From assembly GCA_024762655.1 (NCBI GenBank), contig JANTHB010000025.1, positions 1 to 42,208 of the forward strand: 42,208 bases of DNA, read 5' to 3'. The notes under the pieces are model-generated. The model saw only the letters and a program-made list of their open reading frames with translations. It was not told the DNA's origin and did not search any database. Origin of the DNA: Bacteroidales bacterium (GTDB lineage: Bacteria; Bacteroidota; Bacteroidia; Bacteroidales; VadinHA17). How positions within the stretch are numbered: position 1 is the stretch's first letter; every line of letters begins with the position of its first letter. The translations under genes were made by a program, and so were the position numbers. This document shows positions 31,868-42,000 of the stretch, in pieces.

Positions 31868-34800
31868 TTAGAATGATACCTGAATACCTCCGTTAATAAC
31901 CATCTGTATCGGGTATCCCAGTCCGTTCCCTCCCATTTCCGGATCCCAAAGTTTGAATTTACTGAAGGTTAACAGGTTGGTTCCGTTGGCGTAAAATCTC
32001 ACCTGGCTGATCTTTGCCTTGTTGATTAACTTTTGCGGCAACGAATATCCTATCTCCAGCGATTTTAGCCGGACAAAGGCGCCGTTTCTCATGAAATGCG
32101 TACTGGTCTGGTTGTTGTTGTTGATCTGATGATCCGCCAGGCGAGGCCAGAGGGCATATACGTCCCGGTGTTCTTCGGACCAATAACTGTCGGCATAGAC
32201 TTTTAAGAGTTGGTTATTACGAATTACATCATAATTTTCATATTGATATAAAGCATTAATAAAAGGCGCAGTATAGTACGGGTTAATCCAAAAAGATTCA
32301 CGTCCCAATCCCTGAAAAAAGATGGAAAAATCAAAATTTTTATAGCCGGTAGAGAGCCCAAAACCATATACGACCTCAGGAGTAGTAGGAAAACCCAGCG
32401 GCACCCGGTCTAAACCGGAGATCCTGTCATCTCCGTTGATATCATGATATTTGATATCTCCTCCTGTATATTCACCAAAGGTTTGTTCAGGTGAGTTATC
32501 CACTTCGGTCTGGTCCACAAACAACCGTTCTGCAATATAGCCCCAATATTGATTGATCGGTTTACCTACACGAGACAACCAGGGGGTTTCCGAATAATCG
32601 GGTTCTTCGGCTTTGGTAATGACCCCGTGGGCATATGTGAAGTTGGCCCGCCCCTGCAGCCACCAGTTTTTGGTAAAGAATACATTGTAATCGGCGGAGA
32701 TGTCTACCCCCTTGGTGACCGCTTCACCCAGATTGGCACGCACCTGGGCTTCCAGTCCCATGCTGGCCAGTTGGATCCGGTTCATCAGGATATTGGTACG
32801 ATGTTCCCGGAACAGGTCAGCCTGGATGTTTATCTTGTCGAACAAGCCCATTTCCACCCCGAGATTCACTTTGTAGGAAGTCTCCCAGGTGATCTTGTCA
32901 TTGGCATATCTCTGTATGGAGACCCCCGACTTTTCATAGTCCATTCTGGTGCCAAAGGGAATGGTACGGAGAGGGTCATCCATGTTCACCTGCGACATGT
33001 AAAAGAACCTGTCATTATCATTGCCGATGGCATCATTTCCGACGAGGCCGTAGGTGGCTTTCAGTTTGAGGAGGGAGAAGATCTTTTTGGCGCCGGCAAA
33101 GAAATGCTCGTTGGAAACGATCCAGCCAAGTCCTGCACTGGGAAAAAATCCGAAACGTTCATTGGCCGAAAACCGCTCCGAACCGTTGTATCCGAAGTTG
33201 AATTCGGTAAAATACCTGCTTTTATAAGCGTAGGTAAAGCGACCTGAAAGGCCCAGGTTCCGGTGTGGCAGGGAAAGCTGCAGGTTATTAGCCGTAGAAT
33301 TCAGCAGTTCACGCATGGTAAACACCAGCAAGCCGCTGACCGTATGATCGCCGAAAGCACGGTCATAATTGACCGCCGATTCAAGGTAAAGCGCGGAATT
33401 GATATCTCTTGTACCGGGATGATAATCCAGATATTCCGTCCCGTCTTCCCGGTTCAGCGGCAACAGGATATAATGCTGTTTCCCGGTCGGATCTTCCACC
33501 GGTTTATAGTAAAAAGGATTATAAGATCGTACTACATCAAAGTAAGAATACCGGTTGGCATTGACCATGGTCCGGAACTTCAGCCCTTTGGTAATGAATG
33601 CCAGATCCTGGCTCACCTCAAACTGGGCCAGCACCCTGTTCTGGCTATAGTCTTTATACCCTTTTACCATATCGGCATACGGGTTGTAGTAATTGCCGGT
33701 ACCGTAGTTTCCGAAAAGAATGTGTTTGGTATACTGGTTGGCATTGTCCGGTTCGTAGTAAGGCAGAAAATAGACCGGATTGGATCTCATCACTTTACGA
33801 AACATCGCTGAACCTCCGTCAATCGGTCCGGTATAGTCATCAAAGGTCGTATTAAAGATAAACTTGGACTGGGTGGTCTTTGTCAGGTTTATATTGATGT
33901 TGGCACGTAAGTTATACCGGGTAAGACTGATGTTATTGTTAAAGTTGTTTCTTTTGTCCACATTCATCATTCCGTTATCATGGTTGACCGTTGCGGCGAG
34001 ATAATATCTGGCCACTTTCCCCCCCCCGTTGACACTCATGTTAAAACGCTGGTTGACCGAACGGGGTTTGAACATGGTATGATACCAGTCCACGGTAGGA
34101 TACAGAACGGGATCGGCACCTTCTTTGGTTTTATCCACCTTCTCCATCGAGTAAGGCAGCAGGCCCAGCGGGTCTCTGGTTTTCACCGCTTCGTTATGCA
34201 TTTCCATATAGGTGACCGGATCGGCCAGCTCAATTTCCCTGGTAGGTTGTGAAATGGATGTTTCATACCGCAGGTTGACCCTCGCCTTTCCTTCTCTTCC
34301 TTCTTTGGTGGTCACGTAGATCACCCCGTTGGCACCGCGGGCACCGTACAGAGCGGTAGCCGTAGCATCTTTCATGATCGAAAAACTGGCAATATCGTCG
34401 GGCTGGATACGTGCCAGGTCGCCGGAAGTAAGTTCCACCCCGTCCACCAGGATCAACGGATCCTTTTTATAACCGAAGGTGGTCACCCCACGGACAAAGA
34501 ACTGGGCATTGTCTCGTCCCGGCTCACCGCTACGCTGATAAGAAATGATCCCGGAGATACGCCCTGCGAGTGCCGTCGTAAGGTTGCTGGAAGGTACCTT
34601 TAGCTCAGCCGGCTTAACGGTGGTGATGGATGCAATCACACTTTCTTTCTTTTGTTTTGAGAAAGCCACCACCGTCACATCCTTCAGCTCTTCCGACTTG
34701 GGAACCATCTTCACATTGATCACCCTTTGCCCGGCCACCGGTATTTCCTGGGTTTCCATCCCCACAAAAGAAAATACCAGAATGTCCGTGGATAAAACGT

Positions 34801-35104
34801 TTTCAATGATATACGAACCGTCCAGGTCGGTAATCACCCCCCGAGTGGTCCCTTTGATCACAATCGTCACCCCCGGAAGAGGATTTCCCTTTTCATCGAC
34901 AACGTTCCCTGTAACCTTTATCTTCTGCTGTTGCTGAACAACCGGATTACGGCTTCTTTTTCCCCTGAAAAGACTTTTATGACCTTCGGCATTTACAAGC
35001 CCTTGCCCGGCAAAGACAAACACCACCAGTATCATAAAAACCTTTCCGGACAGAAACCTCTTTTTTCGAAGTTTCATTCCTGATAAAACATAAGTATGCT
35101 CCAT
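31868..35104 (-). CDS. SusC/RagA TonB-linked outer-membrane transporter
   Basis: This is a TonB-dependent porin of about 1078 residues that imports oligosaccharides with SusD. The N-terminus has a signal sequence after a short leader. I use the ATG at 35104, with ATG 35077 (MKLRKKRFLSG) an alternative; an in-frame TTG at 35110 is less likely. A carboxypeptidase-regulatory-like domain follows: KVTGNVVDEKGNPLPGVTI, then SYIIENV and FSFVGMETQEI. The plug contains DPLILVDGVEL and TALYGARGANGVIYVTTKEG, and a barrel runs to a terminal Phe (GIQVSF). No STN domain or FecR/ECF partner is present, so anti-sigma control is unlikely. It is the first gene of the reverse operon. Confidence 0.95.
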   Translation of the reverse strand: MEHTYVLSGMKLRKKRFLSGKVFMILVVFVFAGQGLVNAEGHKSLFRGKRSRNPVVQQQQKIKVTGNVVDEKGNPLPGVTIVIKGTTRGVITDLDGSYIIENVLSTDILVFSFVGMETQEIPVAGQRVINVKMVPKSEELKDVTVVAFSKQKKESVIASITTVKPAELKVPSSNLTTALAGRISGIISYQRSGEPGRDNAQFFVRGVTTFGYKKDPLILVDGVELTSGDLARIQPDDIASFSIMKDATATALYGARGANGVIYVTTKEGREGKARVNLRYETSISQPTREIELADPVTYMEMHNEAVKTRDPLGLLPYSMEKVDKTKEGADPVLYPTVDWYHTMFKPRSVNQRFNMSVNGGGKVARYYLAATVNHDNGMMNVDKRNNFNNNISLTRYNLRANININLTKTTQSKFIFNTTFDDYTGPIDGGSAMFRKVMRSNPVYFLPYYEPDNANQYTKHILFGNYGTGNYYNPYADMVKGYKDYSQNRVLAQFEVSQDLAFITKGLKFRTMVNANRYSYFDVVRSYNPFYYKPVEDPTGKQHYILLPLNREDGTEYLDYHPGTRDINSALYLESAVNYDRAFGDHTVSGLLVFTMRELLNSTANNLQLSLPHRNLGLSGRFTYAYKSRYFTEFNFGYNGSERFSANERFGFFPSAGLGWIVSNEHFFAGAKKIFSLLKLKATYGLVGNDAIGNDNDRFFYMSQVNMDDPLRTIPFGTRMDYEKSGVSIQRYANDKITWETSYKVNLGVEMGLFDKINIQADLFREHRTNILMNRIQLASMGLEAQVRANLGEAVTKGVDISADYNVFFTKNWWLQGRANFTYAHGVITKAEEPDYSETPWLSRVGKPINQYWGYIAERLFVDQTEVDNSPEQTFGEYTGGDIKYHDINGDDRISGLDRVPLGFPTTPEVVYGFGLSTGYKNFDFSIFFQGLGRESFWINPYYTAPFINALYQYENYDVIRNNQLLKVYADSYWSEEHRDVYALWPRLADHQINNNNQTSTHFMRNGAFVRLKSLEIGYSLPQKLINKAKISQVRFYANGTNLLTFSKFKLWDPEMGGNGLGYPIQMVINGGIQVSF

Positions 35105-35509
35105 AAACAATGAGTGGTTTGATTAGGTTAATAGTAAAAACATATGCAAGTAAATCTCTATTCTTGATAATTTTGAATTTATATCAATCAAAAAAAAGGA
35201 AAGATTAACGGTTGAATAAGGAATTTTTATACAGAAACAAGGAAGTATTTGTCATACCAACCTTCTTATACAAGGGATATATCCGGAGAGAAATCATATT
35301 AATTATATGATTATCAAATATTAGAAAACAAATATATAAAACCGGCTAGATAAATCCGGATCAGAGAGGAAATTTCTCACTTCATCCGCAGCCCTTCCGT
35401 TTTATTTGCGGGTATATGCGAATTGTCGTAAATTTGTATTAGGACAATACATAAATCCATTATCTTCAACAAAATAAAACTGTTTAATCTTTCTAAAAAT
35501 CAAGTCCAA
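35105..35509. other. Divergent regulatory interval between susC and the secreted Asp-box protein
   Basis: This 405-base AT-rich interval holds no ORF. The + strand has a full promoter match near 35405-35436. For susC, a minus-strand TAnnTTTG match (CAAATATA on the + strand, 35329-35336) would give a leader of over 200 bases; its -33 element is not clear. A small inverted repeat, CCGG with flanking A/T (35342-35359), lies between. The length of the susC leader leaves room for post-transcriptional control. Confidence 0.4.
35405..35436 (+). promoter_or_regulatory. Bacteroidota-type promoter for the secreted Asp-box protein gene
   Basis: TTTG (35405-35408), 20 bases, then TAAATTTG (35429-35436) match the -33/-7 consensus of the major Bacteroidota sigma factor with correct spacing. 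Transcription would start near 35443, giving a leader of about 67 bases. This is the best promoter match in the window. Confidence 0.55.
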
Positions 35510-38500
35510 ATGAAAAAACCTTATCCGGTATTCGTATTATTTCTGTTGTTCTCCGGTTTTTTTGTCTCTTCTTTCGGTCAGACAGACATCCGGCAGTTTA
35601 CACCATATGATAATCTGCCGGAGATGCCGGCCAACTACAAGCCTTCATACAGTGATCACTATCCACAGTGGGCCAAGATGCTTTACCACTATCCGGTCAA
35701 CTACCATGAAGTAGAAGAAGGCTTTGAACAATATGAAAAGAAGCATCCGGGGGAAGAAACGCCCATCATGCGCTATTTTAAAATATGGAGCAGGGTCATT
35801 GAGCCCTATGTGCTGGCGGACGCCACGATACAGATTCCTGATGTCAAAGTCCTGGAAAAGAACATCAGGAGCCGGTTATTAAACATCTACCGGCAGGAGA
35901 AGAAAGGTACGGCGGAGGATCCTTCAGAGTGGTCATTTCTGGGACCGAAAGTCACCCACTGGACTGCCGGGGACAGTCATTCGGGAGTGGCTCCCTGGCA
36001 AGCCAATGTTTATTCCTTTGACGTAGCCCCTACCAATGATTCGGTTCTGTATTGCGGTACGGAAACCGGTTTTGTCAACAAAACCGTAGACAGGGGACTT
36101 ACCTGGCAACAGATAGGACGCGATTATCCCTTCGGAGGAAGTATTACTGCCGTAGCCATTGATCCCGGCAATGAGAATATTGTTTATGTTGCCGGAGGTG
36201 GGCAGATACACAAAAGCACCGACGGCGGAGACACCTGGACACCTATGCTGACCACCTCCTTTCATGCCGACCGTTTAAAGATAGATCCGGCAAACCCGCT
36301 GAAACTGGTGGCAGCAGCCCGTGAAGGAACGTTTATCAGTGACGACGGGGGGGTAACCTGGAGTAAAAAGATTCAGGAAAGAACCTATGATGTGGATTTC
36401 AGACCGGGAGATTCGAACCATGTCTTTGCCATTTCCGTACATGATGCCACCGGTAATTATCATGTCTGGGAATCCACCGACGGTGGAAACACTTTTCCCA
36501 CGCCACCGGTTTATACTTTTACGGGTACTCCTAATCAGAGCGGGGCTTTGATGGCTGTATCGCCCGCCAACCCCGCTGTAATGTACATTGCCCTGCTGGC
36601 CTGGGAAAACACAGACAAAGTGAATGCATATCCTTACATTTACCGGGGTTCTTACAATGCCACCTCTGACAAATGGAATTTCTATCTGAAGAAAAAAGGA
36701 GAAGACACAGGTTTAGGAGGGTTCTCCGTGGGACAGGGATATTTTGACTTTGTGCTGGAAGCCAGCCCCGATGATATCAATACGGTATTCTTCGGCACCT
36801 GCAGCTTGTGGAAATCCACCGACGGTGGAACAACCTATGAGAAAACAGGCGGATACGGAGGCAAGTTTGAGATCCATCCGGATATTCAGGACCTGAAACT
36901 TTTACCCGGAAACAAAGCCTGGGTATCTACCGACGGAGGGATGTCCTACACCATTGATAATTTTTATCTGAGTTTTCGCACCTATTACCGGGTAAACGGT
37001 CTTGTCGGGTCCGACTTCTGGGGATTCGACCAGGGATGGAACGAGGATATTGCGGTCGGGGGCCGTTACCATAACGGAAACACTGCCGTGTCGGATATGT
37101 ATGGCGACATTGCCCTGCGTTTGGGTGGTGCCGAATCCCCTACCGGATGGGTTATTAAGGGGGTCCAACGCCATGTTGCTTTCGATGATATCGGAGGAAG
37201 AATACTCCCGAAATCGGCGGATGATCCCGTCCAGGGCAGTTTTATCTTTAGTAAATATCCCAACATGGACCAGTATGGCGGTTTGCGGGGAAATATGGTG
37301 CAACATCCCTGGTATTACAACCTGGTCTACCTGGGTGAAGAAAACGGTTTCTGGATCAGCAGGGATATGGGCGTTACCTTCGATCTGTTGTATTCTTTTC
37401 CGGGCCGGGTACGTTATCTGGATGTCAGCTACAAAAATCCCTCCGTTTTCTATGCCGATGTGGATGGTTACGGGCTGTACAGGAGTGATAACGGAGGAGA
37501 GACCTGGACGAGAAAACCCAGTCTGACAAGTGGAAGCTACGGAAACTCATCCTGGAACGGCAGATTGTTTTTTGTGATCTCACCCTACAATGAGAATGTG
37601 ATTTATGCCTGTTTAGAAAACGGCGCCTGGTCTTCGGATATAGGAAAAGTATTCCGCTCCGCTGACGGAGGAGATACCTGGACCAACTGGACCGGAAGTG
37701 TGGATGCTTATATGAAAGGGATGGCTATACAACCGACGACGGACGGAAAAGACCTGGTATATCTCTTCACCAAGGCAACACAGGGAAAACCTGGTACCGC
37801 CTATTTCAGAAAAGAAGGCACGGATGACTGGTCTACATTCTCAAACCAATATCCTGCCAGTTTTTCCGTAAATATCGGGTTGCCCTTTTTCCGTGACAGC
37901 AAAATACGTATCGGCGGAAACGGAGGCGTCTGGGAAAGCCCGCTGGCAGAACCTGACTTCACCCCTGTCATCACGCCGATGGTACAAACCCCTACCCTGG
38001 GTTGTACGGAAGACACGCTCTCCTTTAATGATCATTCCATCCTGAATCATGAGGGGGTATCGTGGCACTGGGATTTTTCTCCCGCACCCGAGTACGTGAG
38101 CAACCCGGACATCCGTTCCCCGAAGGTAGTCCCCGGTCAGACGGGATCTTTTACCGTTACACTGACCGTTACAAAAAACAATCAGACCTATTCCAGGACC
38201 ATCAACAATATGGTGTATGTCCGGAGTTGTCCTTCGCTGGATGACTGCGACAATCCGGCCGAGATACCCACATCCCAGTGGAAAAAGATCTATGTGGACA
38301 GTGAACATTCCGGGCGTCCTGCCGAAAATGCCTGGGATGGCGATATCAATACGTTCTGGCATACGGAATGGTATCCCAATGACCCCCCGCATCCTCATGA
38401 AGTACAGGTGGATATGTCTGATACTTTCAATATTCATAAGTTCGTTTGTGTCCCTCGCCAGGACAGTCAGAACGGCCGGATAGCAGAATACAAGTTGTAT

Positions 38501-38968
38501 TTTTCCAATGATAAGGACAACTGGGGCGACCCGGTGTCCACCGGCACCTGGGAAAACACTGCCGCACCGCAGGTTATTAATTTTCCCTCTCCGGTGAGCG
38601 CACGCTATTTCAGGCTGGTTGCCTTATCTGAAGTAAACGGCAACCCATGGACTTCCGTGGCGGAAATAAGTCTGACCGGTTGTTATTATGTGCAGGAACC
38701 CAATGCGGTACATACATTGAAAATACAGGAACTCAAAGCATTTCCCGTCCCTGCCAATGATGTTCTGAACATCCCCCTGCCTCCGGAAGATCATTTTACC
38801 TATACTACTTACTCGCTGACAGGCAAAGTTATTGACCGGGGAACTCTGGAAAGCGCGGGGACTTTGTGGAACTACAACGTCAGCGGTTTTGAACCGGGCA
38901 CCTATCTGATCCGTCTCGTAAGCCCCGAAAAGACTGTTTACCGGATCAAAATGGTTAAAATAAGATAG
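35510..38968 (+). CDS. T9SS-secreted Asp-box (BNR/VPS10-like) protein with PKD and F5/8C domains
   Basis: This 1152-residue secreted protein has a signal peptide ending at FGQT (about residue 24). A beta-propeller region from about residue 145 to 815 carries some nine Asp-box or Asp-box-like motifs, such as STDGGDTW, SDDGGVTW, RSDNGGETW and RSADGGDTW. A PKD domain (about 822-908), an F5/8 type C discoidin domain (about 920-1060: KKIYVDSEHSG, AWDGDINTFWHT, RYFRLVAL) and a T9SS C-terminal domain (about 1070-1152, ending YRIKMVKIR) follow. Asp-box propellers occur in sialidases, GH74 glucanases and non-enzymatic binders; I see no sialidase Arg triad with confidence. It is divergent from susC and convergent with another T9SS protein. 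Likely surface-exposed glycan binding or hydrolysis. Confidence 0.85.
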   Translation: MKKPYPVFVLFLLFSGFFVSSFGQTDIRQFTPYDNLPEMPANYKPSYSDHYPQWAKMLYHYPVNYHEVEEGFEQYEKKHPGEETPIMRYFKIWSRVIEPYVLADATIQIPDVKVLEKNIRSRLLNIYRQEKKGTAEDPSEWSFLGPKVTHWTAGDSHSGVAPWQANVYSFDVAPTNDSVLYCGTETGFVNKTVDRGLTWQQIGRDYPFGGSITAVAIDPGNENIVYVAGGGQIHKSTDGGDTWTPMLTTSFHADRLKIDPANPLKLVAAAREGTFISDDGGVTWSKKIQERTYDVDFRPGDSNHVFAISVHDATGNYHVWESTDGGNTFPTPPVYTFTGTPNQSGALMAVSPANPAVMYIALLAWENTDKVNAYPYIYRGSYNATSDKWNFYLKKKGEDTGLGGFSVGQGYFDFVLEASPDDINTVFFGTCSLWKSTDGGTTYEKTGGYGGKFEIHPDIQDLKLLPGNKAWVSTDGGMSYTIDNFYLSFRTYYRVNGLVGSDFWGFDQGWNEDIAVGGRYHNGNTAVSDMYGDIALRLGGAESPTGWVIKGVQRHVAFDDIGGRILPKSADDPVQGSFIFSKYPNMDQYGGLRGNMVQHPWYYNLVYLGEENGFWISRDMGVTFDLLYSFPGRVRYLDVSYKNPSVFYADVDGYGLYRSDNGGETWTRKPSLTSGSYGNSSWNGRLFFVISPYNENVIYACLENGAWSSDIGKVFRSADGGDTWTNWTGSVDAYMKGMAIQPTTDGKDLVYLFTKATQGKPGTAYFRKEGTDDWSTFSNQYPASFSVNIGLPFFRDSKIRIGGNGGVWESPLAEPDFTPVITPMVQTPTLGCTEDTLSFNDHSILNHEGVSWHWDFSPAPEYVSNPDIRSPKVVPGQTGSFTVTLTVTKNNQTYSRTINNMVYVRSCPSLDDCDNPAEIPTSQWKKIYVDSEHSGRPAENAWDGDINTFWHTEWYPNDPPHPHEVQVDMSDTFNIHKFVCVPRQDSQNGRIAEYKLYFSNDKDNWGDPVSTGTWENTAAPQVINFPSPVSARYFRLVALSEVNGNPWTSVAEISLTGCYYVQEPNAVHTLKIQELKAFPVPANDVLNIPLPPEDHFTYTTYSLTGKVIDRGTLESAGTLWNYNVSGFEPGTYLIRLVSPEKTVYRIKMVKIR

Positions 38969-38986
38969 GCTTTATCTTATCTCTAT

Positions 38987-39017
38987 AAAAAAACCCCGGA
39001 TTACTCCGGGGTTTTTT
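38987..39017. terminator. Bidirectional intrinsic terminator
   Basis: A perfect 13-base stem at 38988-39017: AAAAAACCCCGGA, loop TTAC, TCCGGGGTTTTTT. It lies between convergent genes and can terminate both. It has the same design (13-base stem, 4-base loop) as the one at 27653. Confidence 0.9.
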
Positions 39018-39047
39018 ACATGCTATGAGTTTCAGTCAGGCTAAGGT

Positions 39048-42000
39048 TTATCGAACCACTACCCTGCGGGTCTCCACCTGACCGTCCCTTTCAATCTTTA
39101 TGAAATATACGCCTTTGGTACGCAAGGACATTTCTTCTATCGTAGCAGCATCTTCTTTCTTGTAGATAAGGGTCCCTATTGCATTGTACACGCTGAGGGT
39201 CGTATGTTCCTTCCCAATCTGTACCGTAAAGTTACCGTCATTCGGGTTCGGATATATATTGATCTCATCGCCGAAATGATCATTGATCCCGGTAATGGAA
39301 ATCATATAGCAGGAAGAAGTGTCGGAGCATTGACCGCCATCTACCTGCGTCACGACTACCGCATAATGTCCGCCATGTTCAGCAACAAAAATGCTGTCGG
39401 TCTGTCCGTCAATGGCTGTACCGTCATCACAGTTTACCCATTGGAATACATACATATCCGGATCGGCATTGGCAATCAGGGTATCTTCTCCGTATTTGGT
39501 AACTGAAGTATCTACGGCATCCCAAACAGCCACGATGACCGTATCGGTGGCGGCACAATTGTGCTCATTGTACCCGGTCACTACATAGGCCATGGAGTCA
39601 ACCGGATAGAACGTTTCGCCGTTCACGACATCATTATTCCATACCAGGCTGTCAGTACCGGTGGCCGTCAGGGTCACTGCAGAACCCGGGCACACTTTCA
39701 TGTCATCGCCGGCAACAACCGGAGTAGCTGCATAGACCGTAATATAACCCGTTTCTGTGACCTCGTCAGAACCCACACTGTTTTTAGCCACCAGGGTTAC
39801 GGAATAGGTACCGGGGGTGTTATAGGTTACCACCGGATTGGCAAAATTACTGGTATCGGGAGTTCCTCCTTCAAACTTCCAGGCCCACTCAGTAGGAACA
39901 TTATCCGACATATCCTTGAAATGGATTTCGCCGCCGGCACAAACTTCAGTCGTGTCAGCATCCAGAGCTGCTACAGGAGCAACTGTGGAAGAATCTACAA
40001 TATTTACCGTATAATCTTCCATTTCACCATAGGGTACATCTCCATAAGGATCAACGCTCCCGTAAATTGTAGCCCAGACACGCATACGTGTAAGTCCCGG
40101 GTGTGCATCGGCAGGAACATCCAGGTAAAACAGATCCAGGGTATCGTACAGAGGCACACCGGCCTGAGAGCTATAAACCGTTTCGGTTTCCTTGTCAAAA
40201 TGCAGGCTTCCGTCCCAGTCAACAGCCATAGCACGCGAGCGCCAGTATCCAGACCACGGGCTGTGCTGCCCCAGTCGAACCACATATTTCATGCCTCTTA
40301 CCAGCGTAATTTGCACATCGGTCTTATTTACATATCCTCCCTCCGGCTGATCTTTATATTCGGCATAAGCTTTCCCGATTTCCAGGGTGTCAATGTAAAC
40401 TGCGGCACCTACTTTAGGAATCCTATAGTTTACGGTAACATAATCTTTCCTTGTATAAGTTTCTCCGTTGGCAGTCAGGGAAACGTCAAAAGATTTTCCA
40501 AGATCCTCGTAAGGAATGTTATAGGCAATGGTCGGACTTTGTTCGGTGCTGGTAGCCGGTGTTCCGGATTCGAAATCCCAGCTCCAGGCAGTAGGATTTC
40601 CAGCCGTCATATCCAGGAAGTAAACGCTGTTCCCGGATTCAATAAAGGTAGGTTCCCCTTCGAAGTACGTCCCGGTAACAGGGGTCAGTACTTCAATTTC
40701 GCCACAGCTGGCCCATTTATTATTGTTTCTTTCCGAAAGCGCGAGGAACTTGACAAAGCGTCCTGTTACCGGTGCATCAAGTTTTATGTTTCTGGGATCT
40801 GCCCAGTTGCCCAACCCGGTCCAGTTACATTTGGCTACGGTGTCCCAAACTTCGGCGTCAATACTGGTAAGGAACATACAGGAATCCACGGTACCGTTTC
40901 CTCCACCGGGGCGGGGATAATAGATAAAGCCGGATATATCCTGGTTCTGGCCCAGATCAATGATCAGGTAATGCGGGTAATCTGGTTCTTCCTGTGACCA
41001 GGCGGTATGCCAGAACGTAGTTAGATCGCCGTCAATGGCATTGGTTGCCCATCTGCCGTAAGGCTCTTCCTGGCTGTCAAAAGCAATAACAGACCAACCG
41101 TCTTTATCAATAGGCTTATCAGTTGGTTTTGCTTTTACTGTTATATAATCGCTTTTCACCAGGGTGTCTCTCTCATCGTTCTGACTTACCGTAACCAGGG
41201 TAACATCGTAGGTTCCGGCAGTATTATACTGTACCAGAGGATTCTGGTCGGTAGAAGTGGCAGGAGTTCCTCCTTCAAAGGTCCATTCCCATGCTTTTTT
41301 CTGAAGAGAACGGTCGGTAAACTGCACTTTCTGGGTCTCATACAGTTCTGTTCTGTCAGCCGAAAAAGCGGAGCCGAAGAGCGTGCCCATAACATTCAGT
41401 TCCGCACAGGAAGCCCAGTTATTACCATTTCTTTCAGACAAGGGATGGAAAATTAGATATCTTCCGACTACGGGGTTATCCAGGAAAACTCTTTTAACAG
41501 CATCCCAGGGAGCATCCCAGGCGCCGGAAGCTACCGGAGCACCCCAGGTATTGGGATCATCCCACATGGCTTCTTCATCCAGCACATAGAATTCATAATC
41601 CTTCACCGTTCCGTTGCCACCGCCCGGGCGCGGAGTATACTCAAAGCCGTTGATACTGTATTTGGCACCCAGGTCTATGACCAGTGTGTGAGGATAAGGC
41701 GGGTCGGTGGTGCTCCAGTCGGTATGCCAGATGGTAGAGGGGTCTCCGTCCCATACGTGTTCAGCCACCTGTCCGGACTGTTCACTGTCAACATACAATT
41801 TAACCCAGTCGGTTCTGGGAATGGAAGGAGCAAGTACATTGATATACCCTGCTATCAGAAGGGTATCCCAGGTACTTTGATTGCCCGGATCCGGTTTGGC
41901 AATCAGTTGGACGTCATAAGAACCTGCAGCGTTATAGGTGACGGCAGGATTCTGTTCGGTAGAGGATGAAGGGGTTCCTCCGGGAAAAGACCATTCCCAG

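Noticed and set aside
35510..38968. Calling the Asp-box protein a sialidase
   Set aside because: Asp-boxes are structural and shared by many propellers; the Arg triad and Tyr/Glu pair of sialidases could not be identified.
39561..40997. 478-codon forward ORF opposite the large T9SS protein
   Set aside because: It is antisense to PKD, F5/8C and GEVED domains that are unmistakable in the reverse frame; its own translation has no domain or signal peptide.
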